A DNA stretch of 64,000 nucleotides from an uncultured Gammaproteobacteria bacterium. GTDB taxonomy: Bacteria; Pseudomonadota; Gammaproteobacteria; GCA-002705445; GCA-002716945. Position 1 is the first letter of the stretch, and each line of letters starts with the position of its first letter. Where the stretch lies: assembly GCA_902559355.1 (NCBI GenBank), contig CACEHM010000003.1, positions 62,001 through 126,000 on the forward strand. Reading direction: 5' to 3'. Positions 24,390 to 34,171 of this stretch are shown here, piece after piece. The notes beneath the pieces are model-generated. The model was not told the DNA's origin. It searched no databases and was given only the letters and a program-made list of their open reading frames with translations. The translations under genes and the position numbers were made by a program.

Positions 24390-25672
24390 ATATACATCAA
24401 GACTCCTTTCTCATACTCGGGAAAGGCATGACTTATCAAAGCTGCAAAGAGTTTTTTGACAATGAATCAGTTACCTATGAAGCATTAGAGACGTGTGAAA
24501 TCCTTGAAATTAAAGATCGCCAGTTAATTCTTAAGAATAATATAATAAATTTAAATAATGTTGATCATATTATCATCAGCCCTGGAATTTCAAAAAATAA
24601 TTCTATAGTTAAAAAACTGATAAAACTCAACTGTAGTATAACTACAGATATAGAAATTCTTCAAACTATTACAAAAATAAACTGCATATGTATTACAGGC
24701 ACAAATGGCAAAACATCAACTGTAAACTTAATATCAGATATACTAAATAGTAATCATATTAAAACTCTAGCATGTGGCAATAATGGTGTATCCGTTTTTA
24801 AATCACTAGAGGATAATTATGATTTTATAGTCCTGGAAATATCAAGCTATCAATTAGAGTATATTAAAAAACTAAAATCTTATATATCTGTTATTCTGAA
24901 TCTATCAACAGACCATCTAGAGAGACATGAAACGTTGAAAAAATATTTTAATACAAAATTAAAAATATTTGATAATGCAAAGTATAAAATTATAAATAAT
25001 AATCTAGAATATTCTAAAAAAGATATTACTTTTGATGTAAAGAATAATTCAATATATGTTAACAATAGCTCTATAGAAAATTTAGCATTTAAAAACTATA
25101 ATTTAATTTCATATAAAGATGAAAAATACAAGATTAATGGGAGGCATGAGGCTTACAATTTATCAGCTTGTATTGCAGTTTTAAGCATATTGGGTCTTTC
25201 TATAGATGAGATTATGCTCGGATTCTCTAAACGATCCCATTTATCACATAGATTAGAGAGATTCTGTACTTATGATGGCGTAACCTATATCAACGATTCA
25301 AAATCAACTAATTCAGATTCGACATTTAATGCATTAGAGTCTGTAGAAGATAATATTGTATTAATTATGGGAGGAGATAATAAAAAGATTTCTTATAATG
25401 CTTTAAAAAATATAATTAATAATAAGGTCAAATTATTAATATTAATTGGTGAAAATAGAGAATATATTAATAATCAATTATCTGTAAATATAGATACTAT
25501 TCTTCTTGAAACCTTAAAAGACGCAACGGATTATATATTTGCTAATTTAAAATCTAATTGCACTGTACTTTTATCTCCAGGTTCGTCAAGCTTTTCTTTA
25601 TACAAAGACTTTGAGCATAGAGGTAATCACTTTAAAACTCTTGTAAGCAACTATGTTCATGGAAAGACTTAA
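24386..25672 (+). CDS. murD: UDP-MurNAc-L-alanine:D-glutamate ligase
   Basis: MurD adds D-glutamate to UDP-MurNAc-L-Ala. The 428-residue protein has an N-terminal Rossmann-like domain starting LILGKGMTYQSC, the P-loop CICITGTNGKTSTVNL near residue 107, LEISSYQLEYI near residue 152, LNLSTDHLERH near residue 171, INGRHEAYNLSACIA near residue 252, and the C-terminal YINDSKSTNSDST and LLSPGSSSFSLYKDFEHRG. All are MurD hallmarks. It overlaps mraY by four bases and ftsW by about 20. Confidence 0.93.
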   Translation: MNIHQDSFLILGKGMTYQSCKEFFDNESVTYEALETCEILEIKDRQLILKNNIINLNNVDHIIISPGISKNNSIVKKLIKLNCSITTDIEILQTITKINCICITGTNGKTSTVNLISDILNSNHIKTLACGNNGVSVFKSLEDNYDFIVLEISSYQLEYIKKLKSYISVILNLSTDHLERHETLKKYFNTKLKIFDNAKYKIINNNLEYSKKDITFDVKNNSIYVNNSSIENLAFKNYNLISYKDEKYKINGRHEAYNLSACIAVLSILGLSIDEIMLGFSKRSHLSHRLERFCTYDGVTYINDSKSTNSDSTFNALESVEDNIVLIMGGDNKKISYNALKNIINNKVKLLILIGENREYINNQLSVNIDTILLETLKDATDYIFANLKSNCTVLLSPGSSSFSLYKDFEHRGNHFKTLVSNYVHGKT

Positions 25673-26807
25673 AAATATCATCAATTTTTTCGATAATAGG
25701 GGTCTCGATTCTCTTTTTTTAGCGTGTGTAACTAGTTTAATAATTATTGGGTTAGTAATGGTTACATCATCTACAGTTGATTTTGCAGCCGCTAAATTTG
25801 CAAATCCATTATTTTTTTTCAAAAAGCAATTGATATTCATTATATTAGGACTTGTAATTCTATATGTAATTACACATATAAAAACTAATTTCTACTATGA
25901 CTATGGAAAATATTTTTTATTATTATCCTTAATTATCTCTCTTTTAGTTCATATACCAGGTCTAGGAGTAACAATTAATGGGGCAACTAGATGGATTAAC
26001 CTTGGATTCTTTACTCTTCAAGTCTCTGAACTTTCAAGATTATTTTTCTTTATCTGGTTATCTGGTTATATTTCTAGGAATGATTTTAATAAAAATTTTC
26101 TTAAGATATTTTTATTTTTATCAATACTTATGCTTGCTATTGTCTCACAAAGAGATTTCGGGAGTATGATACTCCTTTTTGTTGCTTTTCTTATTTTCTC
26201 CTTCCTATCACAAGTTAAAATCATGCACCTTTTGAGAGTGATCTTACTCGCAATTATACCTATTCTGCTTTTGATAGTTATGTATCCCTATAGAATACAA
26301 AGACTCCTTGCATTTATAAGTCCATGGGATGATCCCCAAGGAAGTGGATATCAAATAATAGCATCACAAATCGCATTATCATCTGGAGGTTATTTTGGAC
26401 AGGGTTTAGGTTCTAGTATGCAAAAACTATTTTATCTACCAGAACAGTATAATGATTTTATCTTGGCTATAATAGGCGAGGAACTTGGTTTTATATTCTT
26501 AATATTTATACTCTTACTTTATGTAATAATATTTTGGCGTATTATCATTTTTTATAAAATCACTAACAATGTTTCTAAATTTTCTTCTAACCTAATACTA
26601 GGAATTATATTATTGATGATGATCCAAACAGTCATACATGTTCTTGTTAACATAGGTTTATTTCCTACAAAAGGTATGGGACTTCCATTTATCAGCTATG
26701 GAGGCACTAATCTTTTATTAATGTTCACCTACATAGGTATTCTAATAAGAATTCAAATTGAAAATAAACAGTCTCATAGTCAGGCTGTGCATAGAAGTAT
26801 AGAATGA
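25653..26807 (+). CDS. ftsW: Peptidoglycan glycosyltransferase FtsW
   Basis: FtsW is the SEDS-family septal glycosyltransferase that polymerises lipid II, working with FtsI. The 384-residue polytopic protein has about ten transmembrane segments and the SEDS motifs INGATRWINLG near residue 109, QVSELSRL near residue 123 in place of the more usual QPSEL, SQRDFGSMILL near residue 167, GSGYQIIASQIALSSGGYFGQGLGSS near residue 232 and KGMGLPFISYGGTNLLL near residue 340. ATGs at 25653 and 25659 are both possible. The stop overlaps murG by ATGA. Confidence 0.93.
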   Translation: MFMERLKNIINFFDNRGLDSLFLACVTSLIIIGLVMVTSSTVDFAAAKFANPLFFFKKQLIFIILGLVILYVITHIKTNFYYDYGKYFLLLSLIISLLVHIPGLGVTINGATRWINLGFFTLQVSELSRLFFFIWLSGYISRNDFNKNFLKIFLFLSILMLAIVSQRDFGSMILLFVAFLIFSFLSQVKIMHLLRVILLAIIPILLLIVMYPYRIQRLLAFISPWDDPQGSGYQIIASQIALSSGGYFGQGLGSSMQKLFYLPEQYNDFILAIIGEELGFIFLIFILLLYVIIFWRIIIFYKITNNVSKFSSNLILGIILLMMIQTVIHVLVNIGLFPTKGMGLPFISYGGTNLLLMFTYIGILIRIQIENKQSHSQAVHRSIE

Positions 26808-27895
26808 CTAAAAAAATACTAATAGCTGCTAGCGGGACAGGTGGCCATGTTATACCTGCGTTAAATATAGCAGAGAAACTTTTAGATACTAACTATAAAA
26901 TAACTTGGATTGGCACTAAAAGAGGTATAGAAAATAAATTAGTTAATGATGAAATCATAAAATTGGAATATATAAGTTCTACAGGCATAAGAGGTAAAAG
27001 TTTTTTTGGTAAAGTTACAGGATTGCTTAACTTTATAAAAGCTTTTTTTCAATGTTATATTATAATAAAAAAAGAAAAACCTATTTTTATCCTCGGTTTT
27101 GGCGGGTATATAAGTACTTCAGCAAGTTTGGCATCTTTTTTTTGTAGAATCCCAGTATATGTCCATGAAGCGAATTCTGTTCCTGGTACAGCAAATAAAA
27201 TTAATCACATGCTATCAAAAAAAACATTTGAGACTTTCCCTGGTACATTTTCAAAAAATAAAAAAATTATATCATCAGGTAATCCAATTAAATCTTTGTT
27301 CAAGGACATCGAGCATCCTAAATATAAATATATGAAAAAGACAGATGTCTCCAATATTTTAATTTTTGGAGGAAGTCAAGGCGCTATGTTCTTTAATGAA
27401 AATATTCCTTTTTCTTTAACGGAACTGTCAACAAAGTTGAACATCAAACATATATGTGGTTTGAACAATAAGATCTCGTTACAAGAAACATATAAACGAT
27501 TAAATATTATTCATGAGGTAATTGAGTTTTCTTATGAAATGAACAGATTGTATGACTGGGCAGATATCATTATATCTAGAGCAGGCTCTATGACATTAAG
27601 CGAAATATCTGCTTCAGGAAGAGCTTCCATACTAATACCATATCGATATGCCACAGATAACCATCAATTTATTAACGCAAAGTACCTTGAAGATAATAAT
27701 GCTTCAGTTGTGATCGAAGAAAATGATAAATTTAACGATAAATTATCTACCACTTTAAAACATCTTATTAATAACGTATCAGATGTGCAGACTATGGCTA
27801 TTAATGCTAAATCTCTTTTTCCTGAGGATTCTAGTGATATAATCTTAGAAAATATTTCAGAACTCCATGAAAAATACGATAACTCAGCATCTTAA
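26804..27895 (+). CDS. murG: UDP-GlcNAc:undecaprenyl-pyrophosphoryl-MurNAc-pentapeptide GlcNAc transferase
   Basis: MurG adds GlcNAc to lipid I, giving lipid II, at the inner face of the membrane. The 363-residue GT-B protein has ILIAASGTGGHVIPALNIA at the start, WIGTKRGIENKLV near residue 35, FILGFGGYISTSASLAS near residue 97, VHEANSVPGTANK near residue 123, ILIFGGSQGAMFFN near residue 186 and ISRAGSMTLSEISASGRASILIPYRYATDNHQ near residue 262. All donor and acceptor motifs are intact. It overlaps murC by 29 bases. Confidence 0.95.
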   Translation: MTKKILIAASGTGGHVIPALNIAEKLLDTNYKITWIGTKRGIENKLVNDEIIKLEYISSTGIRGKSFFGKVTGLLNFIKAFFQCYIIIKKEKPIFILGFGGYISTSASLASFFCRIPVYVHEANSVPGTANKINHMLSKKTFETFPGTFSKNKKIISSGNPIKSLFKDIEHPKYKYMKKTDVSNILIFGGSQGAMFFNENIPFSLTELSTKLNIKHICGLNNKISLQETYKRLNIIHEVIEFSYEMNRLYDWADIIISRAGSMTLSEISASGRASILIPYRYATDNHQFINAKYLEDNNASVVIEENDKFNDKLSTTLKHLINNVSDVQTMAINAKSLFPEDSSDIILENISELHEKYDNSAS

Positions 27896-29258
27896 AAATA
27901 AATCGTTTTACTTAATTGGTATTGGTGGTGCAGGAATGATGGGCATTGCTGAACTACTTCATAATTTAGGATTCATGGTCCATGGATCAGACATTGCTGA
28001 CAGTTCATCAATAACAAGACTGCGAAAACTTAAAATTAAAATATACATAGGACATGACAGTTCTAAGATTAAGCCTAACGATATAATAATTTATTCAAAC
28101 GCTATTAAAGCTAATAATGTTGAAATAAAATACGCACGTAAAAAAGGTATGACAATATTGACGCGTATGGAAATACTATCTGAACTTATGAGACTCAAGT
28201 ACGGGATATCGATAACTGGTTCACATGGCAAAACAACCACCACTAGTCTACTTAGCCATATTCTTCACGATAATAATCTTGATCCGACTTATTTAATAGG
28301 AGGTATGCTTAAAACTGATGATCCACATGTAAAATTAGGTAACAGTAACTATTTAATCACAGAGACTGATGAGAGTGATCCTAATTTTACAATTCTTAAA
28401 CCTCACTTAGTAGTTCTAACTAATTTAGACGCCGAGCATCTTGAGAGCTATCAGAACTCTTTCACTAATTTAAAAAATTCTATTCAAAAATTTATTAACT
28501 CTATACCTTTTTATGGACAAGCATTTGTAAATGGAGATTGCTCAAACTCAAAAAATATATGTAAAAAAATTAATAGAAATATATTTACCTTTGGTGTAAA
28601 AAGTAATAATGATTTATACGCTAAAAATATTTCTTTTTATGATAAAAAAATGAAATTTGATATGGTTTATAATAATCAAGTATATCACTTAACATCGAAT
28701 CTAATTGGTAATCATAATGTTTATAACATACTTGCAGCGATATCTGTGTGCTTACATCTAGATTTAAAAATTACCAAAATAGTCAAATCAATCTCGACAT
28801 TCTTCGGTGTAAGTAGAAGGTTAGATATTCATCGTAATATACGAATTAATAAAAAAAGTATTATTACGATAGATGATTATGGTCATCATCCAACTGAAAT
28901 TAAATCTACTATAGATACTATAAGAGAGTTGTATCCAAAAAAAAATATCATAATGATCTTCCAGCCACATAGATTTTCACGTACAAAAAGTTCTTGGCCC
29001 AACTTAACTAAAGTACTAAAAAGTATTAACAGCATAATACTTTTGCCAACTTATTCTGCTGGAGAAAAAAAATCTGTTTACGATAGCAAATTTTTGTTTA
29101 AAAAGCTTGCTACAAAAAATAAGTTATATGTTAAAACTTTAGACCAAGTACTGGATATTTTAAAATCTATAATTGATAACAATTCAATATTACTATTACA
29201 GGGTGCTGGTGATATAAAAAATATCATTAGTATGTTGCGTGAAAATGATTCAAAGTAA
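27867..29258 (+). CDS. murC: UDP-N-acetylmuramate:L-alanine ligase
   Basis: MurC adds L-Ala to UDP-MurNAc as the first stem peptide step. The 463-residue protein shows FYLIGIGGAGMMGIAELLHNLG at residues 14-35, SNAIKANN near residue 77, the P-loop GISITGSHGKTTTTSLL near residue 113, ETDESDPNF near residue 173, NLDAEHLESY near residue 193 and DDYGHHPTEIKSTIDTI near residue 338, with FQPHRFSRT soon after. The start lies within murG, so the two are translationally linked. The 3' end overlaps murB. Confidence 0.95.
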   Translation: MKNTITQHLKNKSFYLIGIGGAGMMGIAELLHNLGFMVHGSDIADSSSITRLRKLKIKIYIGHDSSKIKPNDIIIYSNAIKANNVEIKYARKKGMTILTRMEILSELMRLKYGISITGSHGKTTTTSLLSHILHDNNLDPTYLIGGMLKTDDPHVKLGNSNYLITETDESDPNFTILKPHLVVLTNLDAEHLESYQNSFTNLKNSIQKFINSIPFYGQAFVNGDCSNSKNICKKINRNIFTFGVKSNNDLYAKNISFYDKKMKFDMVYNNQVYHLTSNLIGNHNVYNILAAISVCLHLDLKITKIVKSISTFFGVSRRLDIHRNIRINKKSIITIDDYGHHPTEIKSTIDTIRELYPKKNIIMIFQPHRFSRTKSSWPNLTKVLKSINSIILLPTYSAGEKKSVYDSKFLFKKLATKNKLYVKTLDQVLDILKSIIDNNSILLLQGAGDIKNIISMLRENDSK

Positions 29259-30078
29259 TTATCCACTGAAGAATATTTCAACTATAGGACTTGGTGGGAT
29301 TTGCAAAGAGTTCATCTGTCCAACAAGTATCAATGAACTATTGAAAATCAAATTTACTAAAAAAAAATTATTTATTGGGAATGGATCAAATATATGTTTT
29401 ATTACTGATTTTTATGATGGAACCATCGTGAGCCTTAAAAGAATGAGTAAAGTGATATCTCATGATGATAAATATATATATTGTTCAAGCAATATATCAT
29501 GCACTAAGATTGCAAGGTATTTATTTAATAATAGTATTTCCGGCTTTGAATATCTTTATGGAATTCCAGGCACAATTGGTGGAGCATTATTCATGAATGC
29601 TGGTGCGTTTGATAAAGAAATACTATCACATGTTCATAAAATTAAATTATTAGATTCTAATGGCGATGTTTATTATCAAAAGGGTAAAGATTTAAACTAC
29701 TCCTACAGAAAATCAAATATCAATAAAAGCTCTATTATTATTGGAGTAGAATTTTATAATCATACAAAGATATTTGATAAGAAATTACTTAGTAGTCTTG
29801 ATAATAAAAGAAAAGTTAGTCAGCCAGTAAATCAATTATCATGTGGCTGCATATTTAAAAATCCACCTCATAAATATGCATCTAAATTAATAGAGGGAGC
29901 TAAGCTTAAAGGCAAGCGTTTTGGTGGAATATATATTTCAAGAAAACATTCAAATTATTTTATTAATGATGGCTCTGGAACATTTACTGATTTTTTAAAT
30001 CTACTTGATTATGTCAAAAGAAAAGTTTTATCAGTTTATAATATAGAGTTAAAGGAAGAAGTTATTTTAATAAAATGA
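29245..30078 (+). CDS. murB: UDP-N-acetylenolpyruvoylglucosamine reductase (type II-like MurB)
   Basis: MurB reduces the enolpyruvyl group with NADPH and FAD to give UDP-MurNAc. At about 277 residues it is short, like type II MurBs, and lacks the extra regions of the 342-residue E. coli type I enzyme. FAD-binding stretches are KKLFIGNGSNICF near residue 40 and GIPGTIGGALFMNAGAFDKEI near residue 108. The catalytic proton donor position, Ser in E. coli, is Cys in SCGCIFKNPPHKYASKLIEGAKLKG near residue 205; Cys also occurs in other type II enzymes. The ATG at 29245 is preferred over a GTG at 29239. The stop overlaps ddl by ATGA. Confidence 0.9.
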   Translation: MIQSNYPLKNISTIGLGGICKEFICPTSINELLKIKFTKKKLFIGNGSNICFITDFYDGTIVSLKRMSKVISHDDKYIYCSSNISCTKIARYLFNNSISGFEYLYGIPGTIGGALFMNAGAFDKEILSHVHKIKLLDSNGDVYYQKGKDLNYSYRKSNINKSSIIIGVEFYNHTKIFDKKLLSSLDNKRKVSQPVNQLSCGCIFKNPPHKYASKLIEGAKLKGKRFGGIYISRKHSNYFINDGSGTFTDFLNLLDYVKRKVLSVYNIELKEEVILIK

Positions 30079-30983
30079 TTAATAAAGAAACTAAAATTTG
30101 CATACTAGGAGGTGGCTGGTCTAATGAGAGAGAAATATCATTAAAAAGCTCAAATGATGTCTATAGCTGTCTCAGAAAAAATAATCATAATGTAATATAT
30201 TATGATATGGTCTCTGATTCTGCATCGAAGCTGGAGATATTTCTTAAGGAAAATTCAGTAGAATTAGTATTTAATCTCATCCATGGTGAAGGTGGAGAAG
30301 ATGGAACGGTACAAAGTTATCTTGATTCATTCGGTATAGCCTACTGTGGCTCTGGCACTGAATCATCTAAAATTTCATTTAATAAATATCAAACTAAACG
30401 TATTTGGTCTGACAATAATCTTTGTACACCAGATTATGAAATTTATCATTCACAGAGTTATGACTATTTTAAAGAAAAATACGGCACATCTTTTTTCATT
30501 AAAGATACATGCTCAGGGTCTAGCAATAACATATTTTTAATTAGAGATTCTAGTGATTATGACGATTTTATAAATAAATTTGATTCTGACCGTGAATACA
30601 TGATTGAGCAGAAAATAATAGCAGACGAGTACACTGCCGCTATTGTACATGAACATATCTTTCCCATTATAAGAATTACCCCAGGCAACATATTTTATGA
30701 TTATGATGCTAAATATAGATCAGATCTGACTAAATTTACTTTTCCTGAGATCGAACAAGAGACCCGAGATATTTTAAATAATACCATCAGAAAAGCATAT
30801 GATGTAATTGGCTGTTCATGTTGGGGTCGATTAGATTTTTTTATTAAAGGTAAGAAAATTATTCTTTTAGAAATTAATACAATACCAGGTATGACAGACC
30901 ATAGCTTAGTTCCTAAGGCTGCAAAAGAAAAAGGTATTAGTTACTATCAACTTATTTTAAAGATATTAGATATTAATGGCTAG
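30075..30983 (+). CDS. ddl: D-alanine:D-alanine ligase
   Basis: Ddl makes D-Ala-D-Ala for MurF, using an ATP-grasp mechanism. The 302-residue protein has CILGGGWSNEREISLKSSNDV at residues 10-30, the active-site loop LVFNLIHGEGGEDGTVQSYLDSFGIAYCGSG near residue 65, KDTCSGSSNNIFLIRD near residue 145 and the metal-binding GRLDFFI...LLEINTIPGMTDHSLVPKAAKEKGISY near residues 250-290. This is the DdlB-like position in the dcw cluster. It overlaps ftsQ by eight bases. Confidence 0.95.
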   Translation: MINKETKICILGGGWSNEREISLKSSNDVYSCLRKNNHNVIYYDMVSDSASKLEIFLKENSVELVFNLIHGEGGEDGTVQSYLDSFGIAYCGSGTESSKISFNKYQTKRIWSDNNLCTPDYEIYHSQSYDYFKEKYGTSFFIKDTCSGSSNNIFLIRDSSDYDDFINKFDSDREYMIEQKIIADEYTAAIVHEHIFPIIRITPGNIFYDYDAKYRSDLTKFTFPEIEQETRDILNNTIRKAYDVIGCSCWGRLDFFIKGKKIILLEINTIPGMTDHSLVPKAAKEKGISYYQLILKILDING

Positions 30984-31620
30984 ATATTTCCTGTTACTTC
31001 TTCTGTTAGTTACTCTTACTTTTACATATAAATCTGGTATTATTTCGTTCCCAATCGAAGAAATAGAGATAATTTCATCTGATAAAAAGTATAATGAAAA
31101 AAAGTTGAGTAAATATATAGATTCGATATATGGTAAAGACTTACTTCTAAGTAACATTGATATGATACAAAAAAATATTATATCCGATGAATGGATAAGT
31201 GATGTTGAGGTTATAAAATCTTTTCCTTCTAAGCTGTCTATTAGAATTATCCAACACGAGCCTTTAGCCGTCTATAATAATCAAATAATGTCAAAGAGCG
31301 GGATACTTATTCGTTCTTCAATTAATTTGGGAAACTTACCTGTTGTTGTCGATAAACAAAAAAGACCAATTTTAGCATACGATATACTTTCATCAACATT
31401 GGATGGTTTAAAAAAAATTAACTTAGTAGTTAAAAAAATAGAAATATATCATTCACTAATCAAAATATATACAACATCAATAATCTTGATATCTGATAAG
31501 ACTAATTTCAAAAAAAATATACAAAGACTTGTTCCCTCATTTTCAGATCTCAAGAATACTTATGGTAAAAAAATTACATCTATAGATATGCGATATTCCA
31601 ATGGTTTTGCTATCAAATAG
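30976..31620 (+). CDS. ftsQ: Cell division protein FtsQ
   Basis: FtsQ is a bitopic division protein that recruits FtsL and FtsB. The 214-residue protein has a single transmembrane segment at about residues 3-18 and then a POTRA-like domain (IEEIEIISSDKKYNEKKLSKYI, DEWISDVEVIKSFPSKLSIRIIQHEPLAVYN, to about residue 100), followed by the beta domain with GNLPVVVD. It is shorter than the 276-residue E. coli protein and its cytoplasmic tail is almost absent. Identification depends on the POTRA pattern and position between ddl and ftsA. Confidence 0.88.
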   Translation: MARYFLLLLLLVTLTFTYKSGIISFPIEEIEIISSDKKYNEKKLSKYIDSIYGKDLLLSNIDMIQKNIISDEWISDVEVIKSFPSKLSIRIIQHEPLAVYNNQIMSKSGILIRSSINLGNLPVVVDKQKRPILAYDILSSTLDGLKKINLVVKKIEIYHSLIKIYTTSIILISDKTNFKKNIQRLVPSFSDLKNTYGKKITSIDMRYSNGFAIK

Positions 31621-31634
31621 ACTGACAAATAAGA

Positions 31635-31648
31635 TATAATAAAAATAC
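31635..31648 (+). promoter_or_regulatory. Possible promoter -10 directly before ftsA
   Basis: A perfect tataat at 31635-31640 lies eight bases before the ftsA ATG. No ribosome site is visible in between, so a transcript starting here would be almost leaderless. A suitable -35 is not seen at normal spacing. In DNA this AT-rich the hexamer can occur by chance. Confidence 0.3.
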
Positions 31649-32890
31649 ATGACTACTATTAAAAGCACTGATACTCTTGTTGCCTTAGATATTGGAACAT
31701 CAAAAGTTCTTTGTTTAGTTGCAGATATCGATGACAAAGGAGAACTTAGGATAATTGGTATTGGCAATGAACCCTGTTCAGGACTCAATAAAGGTGTTAT
31801 TTCGGAAATTGATGCGACTGTCTCAAGTGTTAGACGTGCTAAAGAAAAAGCAAGTAGTATGTCTAGCTGTAATATAGAATCTGTGACTACTGGAATCGCA
31901 GGTAACCATATTCAAAGTTATAACGGCAATGGCGCTATAAATATAATGAATGATGAAGTTACAGATGAAGATAAGGATAAAGTGATAGGTAATGCGCAAA
32001 ATATCCAGATACCAAAAGATCAAGAGATACTCCATGTGATTGATCAGTATTATACTATTGATGGACAGACAGGCATAAGAGAACCTAAAGGTATGGCCGG
32101 TGCGAGACTTGAGGCTAATGTTCATATAATTACAACTTCTTCAACTGCTAAAAGAAATCTTACTAAATGTATAAATAATAGTTTACTAGAGATTGATAAT
32201 TATGTATTACAACCTGTTGCATCAAGCGAAGCTGTATTGTCAGACGAAGAGCGTGATCTAGGAGTCTGTCTAATTGATATAGGATGCGGAACTACAGATG
32301 TAGCTATATTTACTGAGGGTACAATTAAACATACTGCAGTTATACCTATGGGTAGTCAGATGATTACAAACGACATACGAATTATATTGTGCACTTCATT
32401 GGAGGCTGCTGAAGAGATAAAAATACAATACGGTTCAGTATCCTCCTCAGAAGATATGGACATGAAAATACCCGTTCCGTCAGTTTCAGATAAGCCTGAT
32501 ACTGAGACCAATAGAACTACTGTTTCTCAGATTATAGCTGCAAGAGTAAATGAAATATTTACTGCTATACAAAAAGAAATCAATGATAGTGGTTACGCGA
32601 GCAAAATAAGAGCAGGTCTTGTGTTCACAGGTGGAGGCGCTAAGCTTGATGGACTAGATAATCATGCAGAGAGCTATTTTCAGTCGCCATCAAGAATAGG
32701 TTCTCCTAAAAATATTAAAGGATTAGAGGACCTAAGAGGAAAGACAAGATATTCAACTGCTGTAGGATTGCTGCTGTATAGAGAACGTGAACTGAGAAAG
32801 TCTTCATCTAATAGATATCCTTCTAAAATTGCTAAAATAGTTAATAAGATCACGAAAAAACTATCTAATTACTTTCAAAAAGAACTTTAG
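31649..32890 (+). CDS. ftsA: Cell division protein FtsA
   Basis: FtsA is the actin-like ATPase that tethers FtsZ to the membrane. The 413-residue protein starts with LVALDIGTSKVLCLVADID (phosphate 1 loop), has KGVISEIDATVSSV near residue 50, LIDIGCGTTDVAIFTEG near residue 208 (phosphate 2) and VFTGGGAKLDGLDN near residue 325 (adenosine motif). The C-terminus is a basic amphipathic helix (KIAKIVNKITKKL...), the membrane targeting sequence. It ends the dcw run. ftsZ, which normally comes next, is absent here and sits 14 kb upstream in the same cluster. Confidence 0.95.
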   Translation: MTTIKSTDTLVALDIGTSKVLCLVADIDDKGELRIIGIGNEPCSGLNKGVISEIDATVSSVRRAKEKASSMSSCNIESVTTGIAGNHIQSYNGNGAINIMNDEVTDEDKDKVIGNAQNIQIPKDQEILHVIDQYYTIDGQTGIREPKGMAGARLEANVHIITTSSTAKRNLTKCINNSLLEIDNYVLQPVASSEAVLSDEERDLGVCLIDIGCGTTDVAIFTEGTIKHTAVIPMGSQMITNDIRIILCTSLEAAEEIKIQYGSVSSSEDMDMKIPVPSVSDKPDTETNRTTVSQIIAARVNEIFTAIQKEINDSGYASKIRAGLVFTGGGAKLDGLDNHAESYFQSPSRIGSPKNIKGLEDLRGKTRYSTAVGLLLYRERELRKSSSNRYPSKIAKIVNKITKKLSNYFQKEL

Positions 32891-32954
32891 TTAAGTAAAA
32901 ATGGTCTAAAGTCATATATTTGTATGATTTATAACTTTTTGGTAGTATTTGCCT

Positions 32955-33863
32955 ATGTTAAAACAAAGAACTATATCTAGCAGCATCACAGCTACCGGTG
33001 TAGGACTCCATTCTGGCCGTAAGATTAAATTAAAAATCAATCCTGGCCAGCCAGACAAAGGCATTGTATTTATAAGAAAAGATATATCAGATACTCCAGT
33101 TAGTGCATCATTGAATAATGTTCATGATACACGCTTGTCAACAACAATATCTTGTGGAGAATCATCTATTTCTACTGTCGAACACTTATTATCTGCATTA
33201 GCTGGCCTTGGAATAGATAACGCTGTCATAGAATTAGATGGTCCAGAAGTACCCATCATGGATGGAAGTTCTCGTCCATTTGTCTTTTTAATTCAATCGG
33301 CTGGCATCGTAGAACAAAATCATCCAAAAAAATTCATCAAAATATCAAAAGATATAGAAGTAAAACAAAATGAAAAATGGGCAAAAATACAGCCATATAA
33401 TGGGTTTAAAGTTTCCTTTGCAATAGATTTTGACCATCCTTCATTTCCAAGAGAAACACAACAGTCTTCAATAGATTTTTCAACAGTATCATATCTAAGT
33501 CAGGTGAGCCGTGCGCGAACTTTTGGTTTTACAAAAGATATTGAAAAACTAAGAAAAAATAATCTTGCACTAGGTGGAAGCGTCAATAATGCTATTGTAA
33601 TCGATGATTATAAAATTGTTAATGAGGATGGATTGAGATACAAAGATGAATTTGTTAAACACAAAATTCTAGATGCTATTGGTGACTTATATCTTCTTGG
33701 ACATAGCCTAATTGGATCTTTTTCTGCTTTTAAATCTGGGCATCATCTAAATAATTTGTTGCTCAGAGAGTTAATTAATAATGAGAGCGCCTGGGAGGAG
33801 GTCATCATCGAGGATGAGAGTAAGTCTCCTATATTGTTTACTCAGAGCGCTGAAACTGTATAA
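32955..33863 (+). CDS. lpxC: UDP-3-O-acyl-N-acetylglucosamine deacetylase
   Basis: LpxC is the zinc deacetylase for the committed step of lipid A synthesis, so the cell has lipopolysaccharide. The 302-residue protein has [24 protein letters not shown] at the start, [37 protein letters not shown] near residue 75 with the zinc-binding His, [12 protein letters not shown] near residue 190, and [33 protein letters not shown] near residue 235. The ATG at 32955 is preferred over TTG 32949. The 3' end overlaps the convergent dciA-like gene by 26 bases. Confidence 0.95.
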   Translation: MLKQRTISSSITATGVGLHSGRKIKLKINPGQPDKGIVFIRKDISDTPVSASLNNVHDTRLSTTISCGESSISTVEHLLSALAGLGIDNAVIELDGPEVPIMDGSSRPFVFLIQSAGIVEQNHPKKFIKISKDIEVKQNEKWAKIQPYNGFKVSFAIDFDHPSFPRETQQSSIDFSTVSYLSQVSRARTFGFTKDIEKLRKNNLALGGSVNNAIVIDDYKIVNEDGLRYKDEFVKHKILDAIGDLYLLGHSLIGSFSAFKSGHHLNNLLLRELINNESAWEEVIIEDESKSPILFTQSAETV

Positions 33864-34122
33864 GCTTCACCTTAATCTCTCTTATATTATACATTCCATG
33901 ATCTTTAAATATTTGGACATACTTTTCACTCTCAAATTTAATAACACTACTGATGGAACTGTCATCGCATTCTAATGTGATAGAAGTGTCCGAATAGTTG
34001 ATGACATTAATCTTTGAACTAATATTAGGATCAACATTATTTTTCAGCAATGTGTTGAACTTATCAATTGTCTCCTTCTTCTTAATTACTTTATCAGGTA
34101 TAAAATTCGATATCTTTTTCAT
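33838..34122 (-). CDS. DciA/DUF721-like protein
   Basis: A small protein of about 94 residues when started at the ATG at 34122 ([16 protein letters not shown]); the frame is open further upstream. The C-terminal half, [18 protein letters not shown] through [10 protein letters not shown], resembles the KH-like domain of DUF721/DciA, the replicative helicase loader of bacteria without DnaC. A leftward DUF721 gene between lpxC and secA is the usual arrangement in gammaproteobacteria, which supports the call. Similarity is weak; position carries much of the weight. The tail overlaps the end of lpxC. Confidence 0.6.
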   Translation of the reverse strand: MKKISNFIPDKVIKKKETIDKFNTLLKNNVDPNISSKINVINYSDTSITLECDDSSISSVIKFESEKYVQIFKDHGMYNIREIKVKLIQFQRSE

Positions 34123-34171
34123 ATAGCTTCTATTTATTGTATGATAAACCATATTTCTATATGTGAAAAAT

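Noticed and set aside
33781-33975. Plus-strand 64-codon frame over the lpxC 3' end and the dciA-like gene
   Set aside because: It lies in another frame of lpxC, then antisense to the dciA-like gene, with no ribosome site and no recognisable features.
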